Shown here: piece by piece, positions 26,595 to 35,677 of the stretch | Layout of the letters: each line of letters begins with the position of its first letter | How positions within the stretch are numbered: position 1 is the stretch's first letter | From: Cystobacterineae bacterium | Lineage (GTDB): Bacteria; Myxococcota; Myxococcia; Myxococcales; Myxococcaceae | Direction of reading: 5' to 3' | NCBI GenBank assembly: GCA_009782175.1 | Contig: WRKR01000015.1 | Coordinates: 1 to 58,814 of the forward strand | Length of the DNA: 58,814 nucleotides | The notes under the pieces: generated by a model | Told to the model about the DNA's origin: nothing | What the model saw: only the letters and a program-made list of their open reading frames with translations | The model's database searches: none | Position numbers and translations under genes: made by a program

Positions 26595-27595
26595 GCCTCG
26601 GGGTTGAGCAGCTCTTGCGCTTTTTGGAGGGCCTCTTTCTCCATGGAGGCCAAAAGCCTGTCTCTTGCCTTTATGGAAGGCTCAAAGCCTTGGCGTGCCG
26701 CGCGCTCAAACCAGACAAAAGCCAAAACTTTGTCTCTATAAACGCCTTGGCCGGCGGCATACATGGCGCCCAAGTTGTGTTGGGCTTTGGCATGTCCTTG
26801 TTGGGCGGCTTTTTCAAGCCAGGTGGCGGCTTGTTTTAAGTTTTTGGCCAGGCCTTCGCCTTTCTCATACATAACGCCTAAGTTAAATTGGGCTTTGGCA
26901 TGTCCTTTTTTGGCGGCTTTGAGGAACCATGCGGAGGCTTCCTGAGCGTTTTGGGCCAAACCCTGGCCCTTGTCATACATAACGCCCAGAGAGTATTGGG
27001 CATGGAGGTTGCCTTGTTCCGCAGCCTTGTGCAGCCAGGCCTGCGCTTGCTCAAAGTCCTGCGGCAAAGTTTCCCCGTGGTAATATAAGAGGCCCAACTC
27101 CAGCTGAGCGGCGGCATGCCCTTGTTGGGCGGCTTTTTTATACCAGGTGGCGGCCTGCTCCATGTTTTGAGGGACACCTTCACCCAAGGCATGGGAGAGG
27201 CCCAGGTTATATTGTGCTTTGGCGTGGTTTTGCGCAGCGGCTTTTTTATACCAGGTGGCGGCTTGCCCAAAGTCTTGGGCAACACCTTCGCCCTTGTCAC
27301 ACATAACACCCAAGTTGTATTGCGCTTTGGCGTGGTTTTGTCGTGCGGCCTTGGCAAACCAAGCCCATGCCTTTTCAAAATTTTGGGCAAGGCCCTTGCC
27401 GTGGTAATACATCAGCCCCAACTCATATTGGGCTTCGGCTTTTCCTTGTTGGGCAAGGCGCTGCTTATAAGCAACTGCCGCGTTGAGTTGGTGGGTGCTG
27501 TTGGTTGTTTTCCCCCCGGAGCGGGGAGGTGCAGCCATGGCTTGCATGCCCAAGCACAAAAGGCCCCCCAGGCTGAAAACAATATACCTTCTCAT
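26591..27595 (-). CDS. Exported Sel1-repeat protein
   Basis: A 334-residue protein with the signal peptide MRRYIVFSLGGLLCLGMQAM and seven Sel1-like 36-residue repeats of the form KAQYNLGVMYxKGEGLAQN...AATWYKKAAQQGH. Sel1 arrays form TPR-like solenoids that bind other proteins. The DNA repeats are regular (108 bp). The ATG at 27595 is chosen for the signal peptide, with AAGGAA upstream; the frame is open to 27715 but gives no signal. It may be a periplasmic scaffold. Confidence 0.92.
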   Translation of the reverse strand: MRRYIVFSLGGLLCLGMQAMAAPPRSGGKTTNSTHQLNAAVAYKQRLAQQGKAEAQYELGLMYYHGKGLAQNFEKAWAWFAKAARQNHAKAQYNLGVMCDKGEGVAQDFGQAATWYKKAAAQNHAKAQYNLGLSHALGEGVPQNMEQAATWYKKAAQQGHAAAQLELGLLYYHGETLPQDFEQAQAWLHKAAEQGNLHAQYSLGVMYDKGQGLAQNAQEASAWFLKAAKKGHAKAQFNLGVMYEKGEGLAKNLKQAATWLEKAAQQGHAKAQHNLGAMYAAGQGVYRDKVLAFVWFERAARQGFEPSIKARDRLLASMEKEALQKAQELLNPEA

Positions 27596-27730
27596 GCTGC
27601 ATTCCTTGTGGAGTGCCATGTCCACCCAGGGGTGCAAGCCCCCAACCCTTTTATCAAACCGGCATGCATTTAAAAAGGTGTTTGCAAAACCCATGGCTAA
27701 CACCTTAACGCCCACAACAGGCCTCGGCCT

Positions 27731-30700
27731 CTATAAGGGTGGCGAGGCCTGCAAAATGGGCAAGCACATGTCCGCCAGCTTCTCTTGCACGGAGTTGGCT
27801 TTGAGGCGGGAGTGCAAAAAAGCAAAGTCCACAGCGTCCAGGGCCTGGTCCTGGTTGAAGCAGCTGAAGACGAAGCTTTCTTTGCCGGTGCGTATATCCA
27901 CGTGGCGCTGCAGGCACTGTGCACAAATTTCCTTCAGCATGCACTGCATGGGGGAGTTTATGGAGCCTATGGCTGTGTGCGTGGGCTTTAAAAAGGCAGA
28001 AAGCTTGCCTTTGCGCGCAGCCCTCACCGCCATCATCATCCTGTCGGAGCCGATGGCAATAATGCGGTCCACCTCGCCGGGCCCCACGAGGGTTTGGCCC
28101 AAAGCGCCCTCCACATAGGCTTCCATGGCCTGCACAATGTTGCCCTTAAAGGTTTTGTCCTGGGGGCGCCTGGGGGCAATAACCTCCCCGTCGTCTACGC
28201 TCCACACCACCTCGTCTGCCGCCCTCTCTACCTCTTCTGTTTTATAGGTGTCCCTCGCGTGTTTAAAGCCCGCAAAATAGACGACGCGGCAGCCCGCGGC
28301 CCGAAGTGCCTGGCCTATGGAAAACAACACCGCATTCCCCAAGCCTCCCCCTGCGAGAAAAACAGTTTCCTTTAAGGGTATTTCCGTGGGCTCCCCCGTG
28401 GGGCCCATCAGCACCACGCGCTGCCCAAGCTTTAGGTTTGCGCACAGCTTGCTGGAGGCGCCCAGCTCCAAAGCAATGACGGAAATGAGGCCTTTGTCGG
28501 CATCCACCCACGCCCCCGTCAGTGCCACGCCCTCCATGGAGAGGCGTTTGCCCTTATGGAGTTTGGCGTCCTGCTCAAAGTTGTGCAGGCGGAAAAATTG
28601 CCCCGGCTGAAAGCGTTTGGCGGCCATGGGGGCTTTGAGTACAACTTCAAAAATATTGGAGGTGAGGCGGTGGAGGGCAACCACTTGGGGAAGCAGCATT
28701 TCATTCAGCGTGGCAAACAGCGCTTCTCTTTGCTTTTCCCACTGGGCAGGGTTTTGGCTTTCGCGCAGCTTTCGGTATTTGGCAAACAAGGCCACCAGCT
28801 GGGGGTAGCCGTTGCGTGCAGAGGCCATGGCGCGCACAACATTGCCGGCATAGCCCGGGTGGTTGTCGCCATATACGGAAACCAGACGCAAAGGCTCCTC
28901 GTCGGGGTTTTGGGGGGGTTGCACATAGGAGGTGAAAAAGCCGCGCGCGTCAGAGGGGGAGGCTTTTTGCAGAGAAAGCTGAGCACCCTCCTCGTGCAGT
29001 TTGAAGGTTTGGAAATAGCCGGACTTCTCCTCGCGAAGGAAGGTGCCTGGGTGCTCCTTCTCATAAACGGTGTTGGGGGAGGTGCCGGCGGCAATGCATA
29101 CGGTGCGGGCGGGAAGCTCCACGTGTTGGCCTGTGCCGGAGAGTTTTCCATCTATAAGCTGCATTTGCTCAAACTTGAGGGCTTTGACGGCGCCAAAGTC
29201 ATCGGCAACAGCGGCCGTGGGGCTTAGCAACTCACACACCTCCATGCCCTCGGCCAGCGCGTGGTTAATTTCCTCGTGGTTCATCCTATAGGCCGGCGAG
29301 TCCCTGAGGGTGCGGCGGTAGCACAGCTTCACCCCTCCCCAGGCTTTCAGCAGCGGAAGGTAGTTGGGCGCCTCATTTGCTTTGTGGGCCCTCTCCCTCT
29401 CCTCGCGCAGGAGTTTTGCGTGCTTTAAAAAGGTGTGGAGAATGGCCTGCTCTTCGGCATCCATTTTGGAAAGCACATTTTCCTCGCCCATTTCAGTGCA
29501 AAGCAACTCAAACTGCAGGAGGGCTTTTTCTACCTGCACGGGGTAATAGGCCAAAAGCTCCGTCACCGTGTCAATGGCCGTAAGCCCCCCCCCAATAACC
29601 AGGGCCGGCAGCTGTATTTGCAAGTTGGCCATGCTTTCCATTTTAAAAGCGCTGGAGAGTTGCAGCCCCATGAGGAAGTCCGAGGAGGTGCGCATGCCGC
29701 GCAGCAAGTTGTTGTGCATGGGCACCAGCGTGGGCCTTCCTGCACCGGTGGCAAGCGCCACATGGTGGAAGCCCAGTTGCCACGCATCCTCAATGCGCAG
29801 CGTGCCCCCTAAGCGTACGCCGCCAAACAGGGCAATATTGGCGTGGCGGGTGAGTATAAGCTGGAGGAGGGTGAGGAAGTTTTTGTCCCAACGCACCGTA
29901 ATGCCATATTCAGAAACGCCGCCAAAGCCGCGCACACGCCTTTTGTCCAGCGTCGTCCACAGCGTATGGAGGTTTTCAATGGGCTCCAAGGGGTGGCCGT
30001 TTTTCCCCGTCCATGCATCCGGCAGGGCTTCGAGTTTGAGGCCGTCAATGCCGGCCACCACAAAGCCCTCGTTGGCCAAATAGTGGCACAGCATATAGCC
30101 TGCGGGGCCAAGCCCCGTAACGAGGACGTTTTGTCCGCAAGGCGGCAGCATAAACGGCCTTTTCACATTCACCGGGTTAAAGCGCGTCATGAGGGCATAT
30201 ATTTCTACGCCAAAAGGGAGGCTCAGCACGTCCGTCAATATGTTGGTTTCAACCAGGGGAATGTTGACGGGCTCCTGCTTTTGGAAAATACATGCGCGCA
30301 TACAGTCATTGCAAATGCGGTGCCCGGTGCCGGCGCACAGGGGGTTGTTAATGGCCACCATGGCCAGCGCAGCAACAACGTCGCCTTCTTGCCGAAGCTT
30401 GTGTGCTTCGGAAATATGCTCATCCAAAGGGCAACCTGTTTGAGGAAGGCCTAAGGGGTTTTTTTTGTGCCTTTGGCCTTCGCCTTCAGTTTGGCCGCCT
30501 TCAGTTTGGCCGTTTTCCGCTTTTTCAAAGAGGCCTTTGCGGCAACTGTCCTTGCCGCGCTCATGGCAAAAAATACAGTCGTCCACGGTGCAGGCAACTT
30601 CGCGCAAACTCCCCCGCTTGTCCGTCAGCCCAAAGCCCTGCCTGCGCCTTAGGTGTTGAGGGGAGGCACTCAAGGTATTAACGGGGGAGGTGGCAGAAAG

Positions 30701-31444
30701 CTTTGCCTCAACCAAAGCCTCAAAGTCCATGGGCACAGGCAGTTTCAAACTTTCCCAGGGGGTGCAGGAGGGGCCCATGGCATGCCGTTTGCGGCAATAG
30801 TCCTCACAAAATTGCAGCAAGCTTTTGAGGGAGGCTTCGGCATTTTCTTCCAAAAGCAGCTTGGCAAACTCGGGTTGGCTGAGGCCCTCGGGTCGGAGGG
30901 CTTCCTTTAAGGTGTTTATAAAAGTGGTGGCCTTGGCCACTTCCTCGGGGGGGCCAGAAAAGCCTTTGCCCGCTTCCATGAGTTTTAAGGTGGCGTGTGC
31001 AAAAGCGGCCTCCTCGTCGCCGCCTAAAAAGCCAAAAGCCTTTTCAAGCAGGAGCAGCGCGTGGCTTTCCCAATAGGCCCAGGCATGCGCGTCATGGAAG
31101 GGGGCCTGGCCTTTTTTGAAAGCGCGCCGCGCGACAAACTCGCGTCGAAATTGCGCCAGGGTGTTTTCAAACAGCAAGGTTTGTTTTTTTGCGGCGACGG
31201 CGTCCCCAATGCCAAAGAGGCGAGAGAGGAAGCGGCTATAGTGGCGGGCGACGCCCATCAGGGTTTGGGAGCTTTGAGGGGTTTCTTTCAGCGTGTCAGC
31301 TTGTGCACGCAAGGCAGAAAAGGCTTCAGAGAGGGGCAAGTCCTCCTTTTGGAGGCTTTGCAAAAAAACCTCATATAAGCGCGCCAAGCCCGAAGCTTGG
31401 TGGAGTGCCTCAAAGTCAAAACCATCAATGCCCAGTTTTTTCAT
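27731..31444 (-). CDS. Large fused GltD-like / PyrK-like flavin-iron-sulfur oxidoreductase
   Basis: A single chain of about 1237 residues joins modules that are usually separate. Residues 1-280 are helical and unrecognised. Next is a Cys-rich zone (C285, C290, C293, C301) and a GltD-type Fe-S motif NPLCAGTGHRICNDCMRACI (C370, C378, C381, C385). Then come the FAD fold (VTGLGPAG near 442) and NAD(P) fold (VIGGGLTAID near 616), and finally an FNR/PyrK-like domain (GGGLGNA near 1032) with a [2Fe-2S] pattern C1168-x5-C1174-x2-C1177-x17-C1195. The domain pair mirrors NfnB and NfnA of NAD-dependent ferredoxin:NADP oxidoreductase, fused. A role in electron transfer between NAD(P)H and ferredoxin is inferred. 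ATG at 31444 is used; GTG at 31453 is possible. Confidence 0.85.
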   Translation of the reverse strand: MKKLGIDGFDFEALHQASGLARLYEVFLQSLQKEDLPLSEAFSALRAQADTLKETPQSSQTLMGVARHYSRFLSRLFGIGDAVAAKKQTLLFENTLAQFRREFVARRAFKKGQAPFHDAHAWAYWESHALLLLEKAFGFLGGDEEAAFAHATLKLMEAGKGFSGPPEEVAKATTFINTLKEALRPEGLSQPEFAKLLLEENAEASLKSLLQFCEDYCRKRHAMGPSCTPWESLKLPVPMDFEALVEAKLSATSPVNTLSASPQHLRRRQGFGLTDKRGSLREVACTVDDCIFCHERGKDSCRKGLFEKAENGQTEGGQTEGEGQRHKKNPLGLPQTGCPLDEHISEAHKLRQEGDVVAALAMVAINNPLCAGTGHRICNDCMRACIFQKQEPVNIPLVETNILTDVLSLPFGVEIYALMTRFNPVNVKRPFMLPPCGQNVLVTGLGPAGYMLCHYLANEGFVVAGIDGLKLEALPDAWTGKNGHPLEPIENLHTLWTTLDKRRVRGFGGVSEYGITVRWDKNFLTLLQLILTRHANIALFGGVRLGGTLRIEDAWQLGFHHVALATGAGRPTLVPMHNNLLRGMRTSSDFLMGLQLSSAFKMESMANLQIQLPALVIGGGLTAIDTVTELLAYYPVQVEKALLQFELLCTEMGEENVLSKMDAEEQAILHTFLKHAKLLREERERAHKANEAPNYLPLLKAWGGVKLCYRRTLRDSPAYRMNHEEINHALAEGMEVCELLSPTAAVADDFGAVKALKFEQMQLIDGKLSGTGQHVELPARTVCIAAGTSPNTVYEKEHPGTFLREEKSGYFQTFKLHEEGAQLSLQKASPSDARGFFTSYVQPPQNPDEEPLRLVSVYGDNHPGYAGNVVRAMASARNGYPQLVALFAKYRKLRESQNPAQWEKQREALFATLNEMLLPQVVALHRLTSNIFEVVLKAPMAAKRFQPGQFFRLHNFEQDAKLHKGKRLSMEGVALTGAWVDADKGLISVIALELGASSKLCANLKLGQRVVLMGPTGEPTEIPLKETVFLAGGGLGNAVLFSIGQALRAAGCRVVYFAGFKHARDTYKTEEVERAADEVVWSVDDGEVIAPRRPQDKTFKGNIVQAMEAYVEGALGQTLVGPGEVDRIIAIGSDRMMMAVRAARKGKLSAFLKPTHTAIGSINSPMQCMLKEICAQCLQRHVDIRTGKESFVFSCFNQDQALDAVDFAFLHSRLKANSVQEKLADMCLPILQASPPL

Positions 31445-31479
31445 GGGTGGCACTAAAAGCGGTTTCGTCTCAATGTCAA

Positions 31480-31627
31480 GTCTAGAGCGCTTCCACTTTG
31501 CCGAGATCCTGCGTCAGGCTCGTTTTTGCTCAAGTCATGCACCTAAGTGCACTCCTTTCGCAAAAGCCTCGCCTTCCTTGTCTCTCGACAAATTGAAAGC
31601 ACTCTAGGGAGAATCAAATCAACTTAA
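31480..31627 (+). repeat. Fold-back repeat element, copy C (diverged)
   Basis: This copy aligns with 56857-57026 in the same orientation: ctagagcgcttccactttg at its left, the imperfect palindrome tgcacctaagtgca at 31538-31551, gcaaaagcctcg after it, and gagaatcaaatcaactt at its right. It is the most diverged of the three and lies between two genes read on the minus strand. Confidence 0.75.
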
Positions 31628-31634
31628 CCCCACT

Positions 31635-34220
31635 TTAGGGCAGGTGAATTCTTTTTAACAAAAAGAGGGGGCCTGAAGCTAAACTTTCAGCATACAAGTC
31701 CACCTCTCCCTCCAGGGAGCCTTCGGCCTCCCCCTCGGCATTCAGGAGTATATGAGAAATAAGGAAATGCCCGGGGGAGTGGCCCGGCTGAAGGCGCGTC
31801 CATTGGGCCCCTCTGGAGAAGGGCGTCAAATTCCAGGGGCCGTGTGTTTTTAAATAGGGGGAGACGGCCTCTTCGAGGGCTTTGGCGTCCATGGCGGCCT
31901 CTTCTGCGAGGTGAGGCAAGGCCTCTTCCCATTGTGCGAGGGCCAACTGGCGAGAGAGGAGGTGTATTTCTGGGCGCACGCGGCGAAGCAGGGCCTTTTT
32001 GTCTTTGGCCAGGCTTTGCAAGGTGGCTTCCGGGGTGGGCCCTGCCGTGGGGCTTGTGGTTTTTTCGGGCACAGCTTCCAGCGGCGAAGGTATTTCGCGC
32101 ATGCCTTCCCACTCTTCTAAGAGGCCCACGTCCACCTGGGCGAGGAAAGCGCGCAGGAAGGCGAGAATTTCTTCTGTCTCTTCGCTGCGCTGCGCGGAGG
32201 GAATGTTTTGCAACAAAGTTTTATAGGCCTGGCCCACATAGCGCAGCAAAATGCCCTCGCTGCGCGCGGCCCCCAACTCGCGTATATATTCGTTGAAGGA
32301 CATGCCCCTTTCAAACACGTCCCTCGCCACGGATTTGGGGCTTATGTTGGTTTTCAGCAGCCAGGGGTGGGCTTTGGCAAAGCTGTTGAAAGTGCCATAG
32401 AGGAATTCGGCCAGGGGTTTGGGCCATTCGAGTTTTTCCAACGCCTCTATGCGCTCCTCAAAGGGGACGCCATCGGCTTTGAGTTCTGCCATTTTTTGCG
32501 TTTTGAGTTGGCCAAGCTGCGCATATAAAATGGGGAAAGGGTTTTCCAGAATGCTTTCCACGGCGGACAAAACGTCCAGGGCGTGGGTAGGGGCTTTGTC
32601 GTCCAAAAAAGGAAGGCAAGAGAGCAAAAACAAAGAGAGGGTGTGGTTGAGGGAGAAGTCCTTCTGCAAGCCATGCAAAAGCACCAGCCGCGCAGGCCCG
32701 CTGTGGCTTCGCTTTTCAACGCTTACAAGTCCCGCGTCGACGAGAGAGGAAAGCAACATTTTGGCTTGCCGAAGCAAGTTGCATTTTTGCACAGGAGAAT
32801 TCATGGAAGACAAAACCAGCTCAACCAATTTGCCATAGCCCCCTGTGGAGGAAGCCTCCCAGGCTTGCAAAAGTTGCATGAGGAGGCCATGGCTCAACTC
32901 AAAGCGCGGCACCAGGGTTTCGCATGCTTGGGTTTGCAAACGCTCAAAGGTTTTTTCGTCCCAATGCACATAGCCTTTGGTGGGTGGCTTTTGCATTACC
33001 ACCTTTTTTCCTTCGGCGCGTTTTTGAGAGAGTTTGAGGTTTTCAATAAAGTGCGCGGGTGCTTGGGCGACGACAAAACCCCTCTCGTCAAAACCCTTGC
33101 GGCCCGCCCTCCCTGCAATTTGCAAAAACTCCCGCACGGAGAGGAGGGCCGTTTTTTCTCCATCAAACTTGCAAAGCTGCGTCAAAAGCACCGTGCGGAT
33201 GGGAATGTTGATGCCCATGCCCAGGGTATCCGTCCCTGAAACCACCTTCAAGAGGCCCTGTTGGGCCAGGCGCTCCACCAGGCGCCTATATTTGGGGAGC
33301 AAGCCCGCATGGTGCAGGCCGACGCCATGCCGAAGCAGCTTGGAAAGCTCTTTTCCAAAAGGGGTGTCAAAGCGAAACCCCTGCAAGGCTTCCTTGAGTT
33401 TGTCCTTGTCGGCTTTGGAGAGAAAGTCAATGGAGAGCAAATGTTGGGCGGACTCCACCGCATTGCGCTGCGTAAACCCCACGAGGTATACAGGCGCCTT
33501 GTTTTCGCGAAGCAGCTGTTGAATGGTTTCATGCAAAGGCAGCGTGGAATAGAGGAACTCCAGGGGGACGGGGCGTGTGTTGCCTCTTACTTCTGCGACG
33601 GCCTGGCCGGTGCGGCTTTCAAGCCAGTGCACGAGGGAGGACATGTCACCCAGGGTGGCCGACATTAAGAGAAACTGTGTTTCCGGGAGGGAAATGAGGG
33701 GAATTTGCCAGGCGGTGCCGCGCTCCTTGTCGCCGAAATAGTGGAATTCGTCCATAATGACGACGTCCGCAAACAGGCGTGCCTCGCGCAGGCAGAGGTT
33801 GGCCAGAATTTCTGCTGTGCAACAGCGTATGGGGGCCTTGGGGTTGACGGTAGCATCCCCCGTCAGGAGGCCGACGTTTTCGGGGCCGAAGGCTTTGCAC
33901 AAGTCAAAAAATTTTTCATTGACGAGGGCTTTAATGGGGCAGGTATAAAAACTGGTTTTTCCCTCAGCGAAGGCGAGGGCGTGCAAAGCAAGGGCCACCA
34001 TGGATTTGCCGGAGCCTGTGGGCGTTGCGAGAATGAGGTGTTTTCCGGAAAAAAGCTCCAAAATGGCCTCTTCCTGCTCCGCATAGAGAGAGAGGCCCTG
34101 GGCTTGGACAAAATTTAAAAAGCCCTCAAGGGCGAGCTCCTTCGGGTTTTGTCCGTGTTGGGCTTTGGGGAAGAAAGAAAGCAGCGAGGGCGAGGTAGAG
34201 GGTTTGTCCGGTTTGTCCAT
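31635..34220 (-). CDS. Ski2-like DEAD/DEAH-box helicase with a DUF3516-type C-terminus
   Basis: The 861-residue superfamily 2 helicase has Walker A ATPTGSGKS (65-73), DEFH (157-160), SAT (187-189) and motif VI QIAGRAGRKG near 370-380. The first two thirds match Ski2-like RNA helicases, and the C-terminal third matches the DUF3516 helicases of actinobacteria and myxobacteria. A role in RNA processing or repair is likely but not defined. It starts 18 bases after rimO, so it is probably in the rimO transcript. Confidence 0.9.
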   Translation of the reverse strand: MDKPDKPSTSPSLLSFFPKAQHGQNPKELALEGFLNFVQAQGLSLYAEQEEAILELFSGKHLILATPTGSGKSMVALALHALAFAEGKTSFYTCPIKALVNEKFFDLCKAFGPENVGLLTGDATVNPKAPIRCCTAEILANLCLREARLFADVVIMDEFHYFGDKERGTAWQIPLISLPETQFLLMSATLGDMSSLVHWLESRTGQAVAEVRGNTRPVPLEFLYSTLPLHETIQQLLRENKAPVYLVGFTQRNAVESAQHLLSIDFLSKADKDKLKEALQGFRFDTPFGKELSKLLRHGVGLHHAGLLPKYRRLVERLAQQGLLKVVSGTDTLGMGINIPIRTVLLTQLCKFDGEKTALLSVREFLQIAGRAGRKGFDERGFVVAQAPAHFIENLKLSQKRAEGKKVVMQKPPTKGYVHWDEKTFERLQTQACETLVPRFELSHGLLMQLLQAWEASSTGGYGKLVELVLSSMNSPVQKCNLLRQAKMLLSSLVDAGLVSVEKRSHSGPARLVLLHGLQKDFSLNHTLSLFLLSCLPFLDDKAPTHALDVLSAVESILENPFPILYAQLGQLKTQKMAELKADGVPFEERIEALEKLEWPKPLAEFLYGTFNSFAKAHPWLLKTNISPKSVARDVFERGMSFNEYIRELGAARSEGILLRYVGQAYKTLLQNIPSAQRSEETEEILAFLRAFLAQVDVGLLEEWEGMREIPSPLEAVPEKTTSPTAGPTPEATLQSLAKDKKALLRRVRPEIHLLSRQLALAQWEEALPHLAEEAAMDAKALEEAVSPYLKTHGPWNLTPFSRGAQWTRLQPGHSPGHFLISHILLNAEGEAEGSLEGEVDLYAESLASGPLFLLKRIHLP

Positions 34221-34238
34221 GGCAAAAATGTGAAGGCC

Positions 34239-35594
34239 TCAAGCAGGTGCCTTCGCCCCCCCCAGCAAGTCATATTCAAAGGCCTGGCTAATGTATATGG
34301 GGCAAATGTCCCCCACCCTGGCTTCGCCCTCATTAATATATACCAGCCCGTCAATGTCGGGGGCCTGGCCCTCATGCCTTCCGACGAGCAAATGCTCACT
34401 CTCTTCGCTTCTGCCTTCCACCAACACAGGCAAAGTGTGGCCGACAAGTTGCTGGTTATGCGCCTTGTGAATGCGTTGTTGCGCCAGCATGAGTTTTTTG
34501 TGGCGTTGGTTTTTTATTTTGGAAGGCACTTTGTGGGGAAGCTCAAAACTCGCCGTCCCTTCTTCGTCGGAATAGACGAAGGCGCCCAGCCGCTCAAAAC
34601 GCACTTCTTCAATGAAGCGAAGCAGGGTTTGAAAGTCCTCTTCGGTTTCCCCGGGAAAGCCCACAATAACGCTGGTGCGCAAAACCAAGTTTGGAATGGC
34701 GCGCCGAAGCTCTGCCAACATGGTTTTGAGGAATGCGCTGTCCCTGCCGCGCCGCATGGCGCGAAGCAATGTGTCCGAGGCATGTTGTGTGGGCATGTCC
34801 ACATAGCGCGCAATGTTGGGGGTATCGGCCATGAGGCGAATAAAGCTTTGGGTGAGCACGCGCGGGTATGCATACAGCAGCCGAATCCACGAAAAAGGCA
34901 ATTGGCTCAACTGAGCCAGCAAGGCTTCAAGCGTGGGTTTGCCCGGCAAGTCCATGCCATAGGCTGTGGTGTCCTGGGCCACCAGAATAAGCTCTTTTAT
35001 GCCTTCATTCAGCAAGCTTTCTGCTTCGCCAAGCAAGCTGGCCATGCTTCGCGAGCGCAAAGGCCCACGCAGTTTGGGAATAATGCAAAAGCTGCAGGCA
35101 TTGTCGCAACCCTCTGCAATTTTCAAATAGGCGGAATAGGGAGAAAGCGTATTAACGCGGGGAGCGGAGGCGGTTTGCAAAAAAGGAGGCTCTTGGGGGA
35201 GAAGGCGCTCCTTAGGTTTGTCTTTTTGCGAAAGCAAAGGCACAAGCTGTGCAAGGTTTGAAGTCCCCAAAAAATAGTCCACCTCGGGCATTTCTCTGGC
35301 CAAAGTTTCTCCATAGCGTTGAGAGAGGCACCCAAGCACCACCAGGGTTTCGCAGCGCCCCTGTTTTTTATATTGGGCAAGCTCCAATATTTTGTCTATG
35401 GACTCTTCTTTGGCCGGGCCGATGAAGGCGCAGGTGTTGACGAGAATGACGCGTGCCTGCTTTGCCTCTCTCACAAACTGCCACCCCTCGGCTTTGAGGT
35501 GGCCTAAGAGAAACTCCGAGTCCACCTGGTTTTTGGGGCAACCCAGTGTGCACAGGAAGAGGGTTTTGTCTTGGGAGGAAGGGTGCGTGGGCAT
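34239..35594 (-). CDS. rimO: Ribosomal protein S12 methylthiotransferase RimO
   Basis: The 451-residue enzyme methylthiolates an Asp of ribosomal protein S12. The N-terminal UPF0004 domain has TLGCPKNQVDSE, NTCAFIG and GCLSQRY with its three cluster Cys residues. The radical SAM motif is EGCDNACSFCIIPKLRG, and a TRAM-like domain closes the protein (about 390-451). CPKNxVDSE and CIIPKLRG separate RimO from MiaB. ATG at 35594 (MPTHPSSQDK) fits better than the earlier start at 35633. It heads a reverse-strand series with the helicase. Confidence 0.95.
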   Translation of the reverse strand: MPTHPSSQDKTLFLCTLGCPKNQVDSEFLLGHLKAEGWQFVREAKQARVILVNTCAFIGPAKEESIDKILELAQYKKQGRCETLVVLGCLSQRYGETLAREMPEVDYFLGTSNLAQLVPLLSQKDKPKERLLPQEPPFLQTASAPRVNTLSPYSAYLKIAEGCDNACSFCIIPKLRGPLRSRSMASLLGEAESLLNEGIKELILVAQDTTAYGMDLPGKPTLEALLAQLSQLPFSWIRLLYAYPRVLTQSFIRLMADTPNIARYVDMPTQHASDTLLRAMRRGRDSAFLKTMLAELRRAIPNLVLRTSVIVGFPGETEEDFQTLLRFIEEVRFERLGAFVYSDEEGTASFELPHKVPSKIKNQRHKKLMLAQQRIHKAHNQQLVGHTLPVLVEGRSEESEHLLVGRHEGQAPDIDGLVYINEGEARVGDICPIYISQAFEYDLLGGAKAPA

Positions 35595-35677
35595 GGGCTT
35601 TTCGCTTCTGTCAGAAGTTTGGCAAAATAGCAAAACCGTCTTCCAAGAGCCAAAGCATATGCTAACAGCCTATTTCC

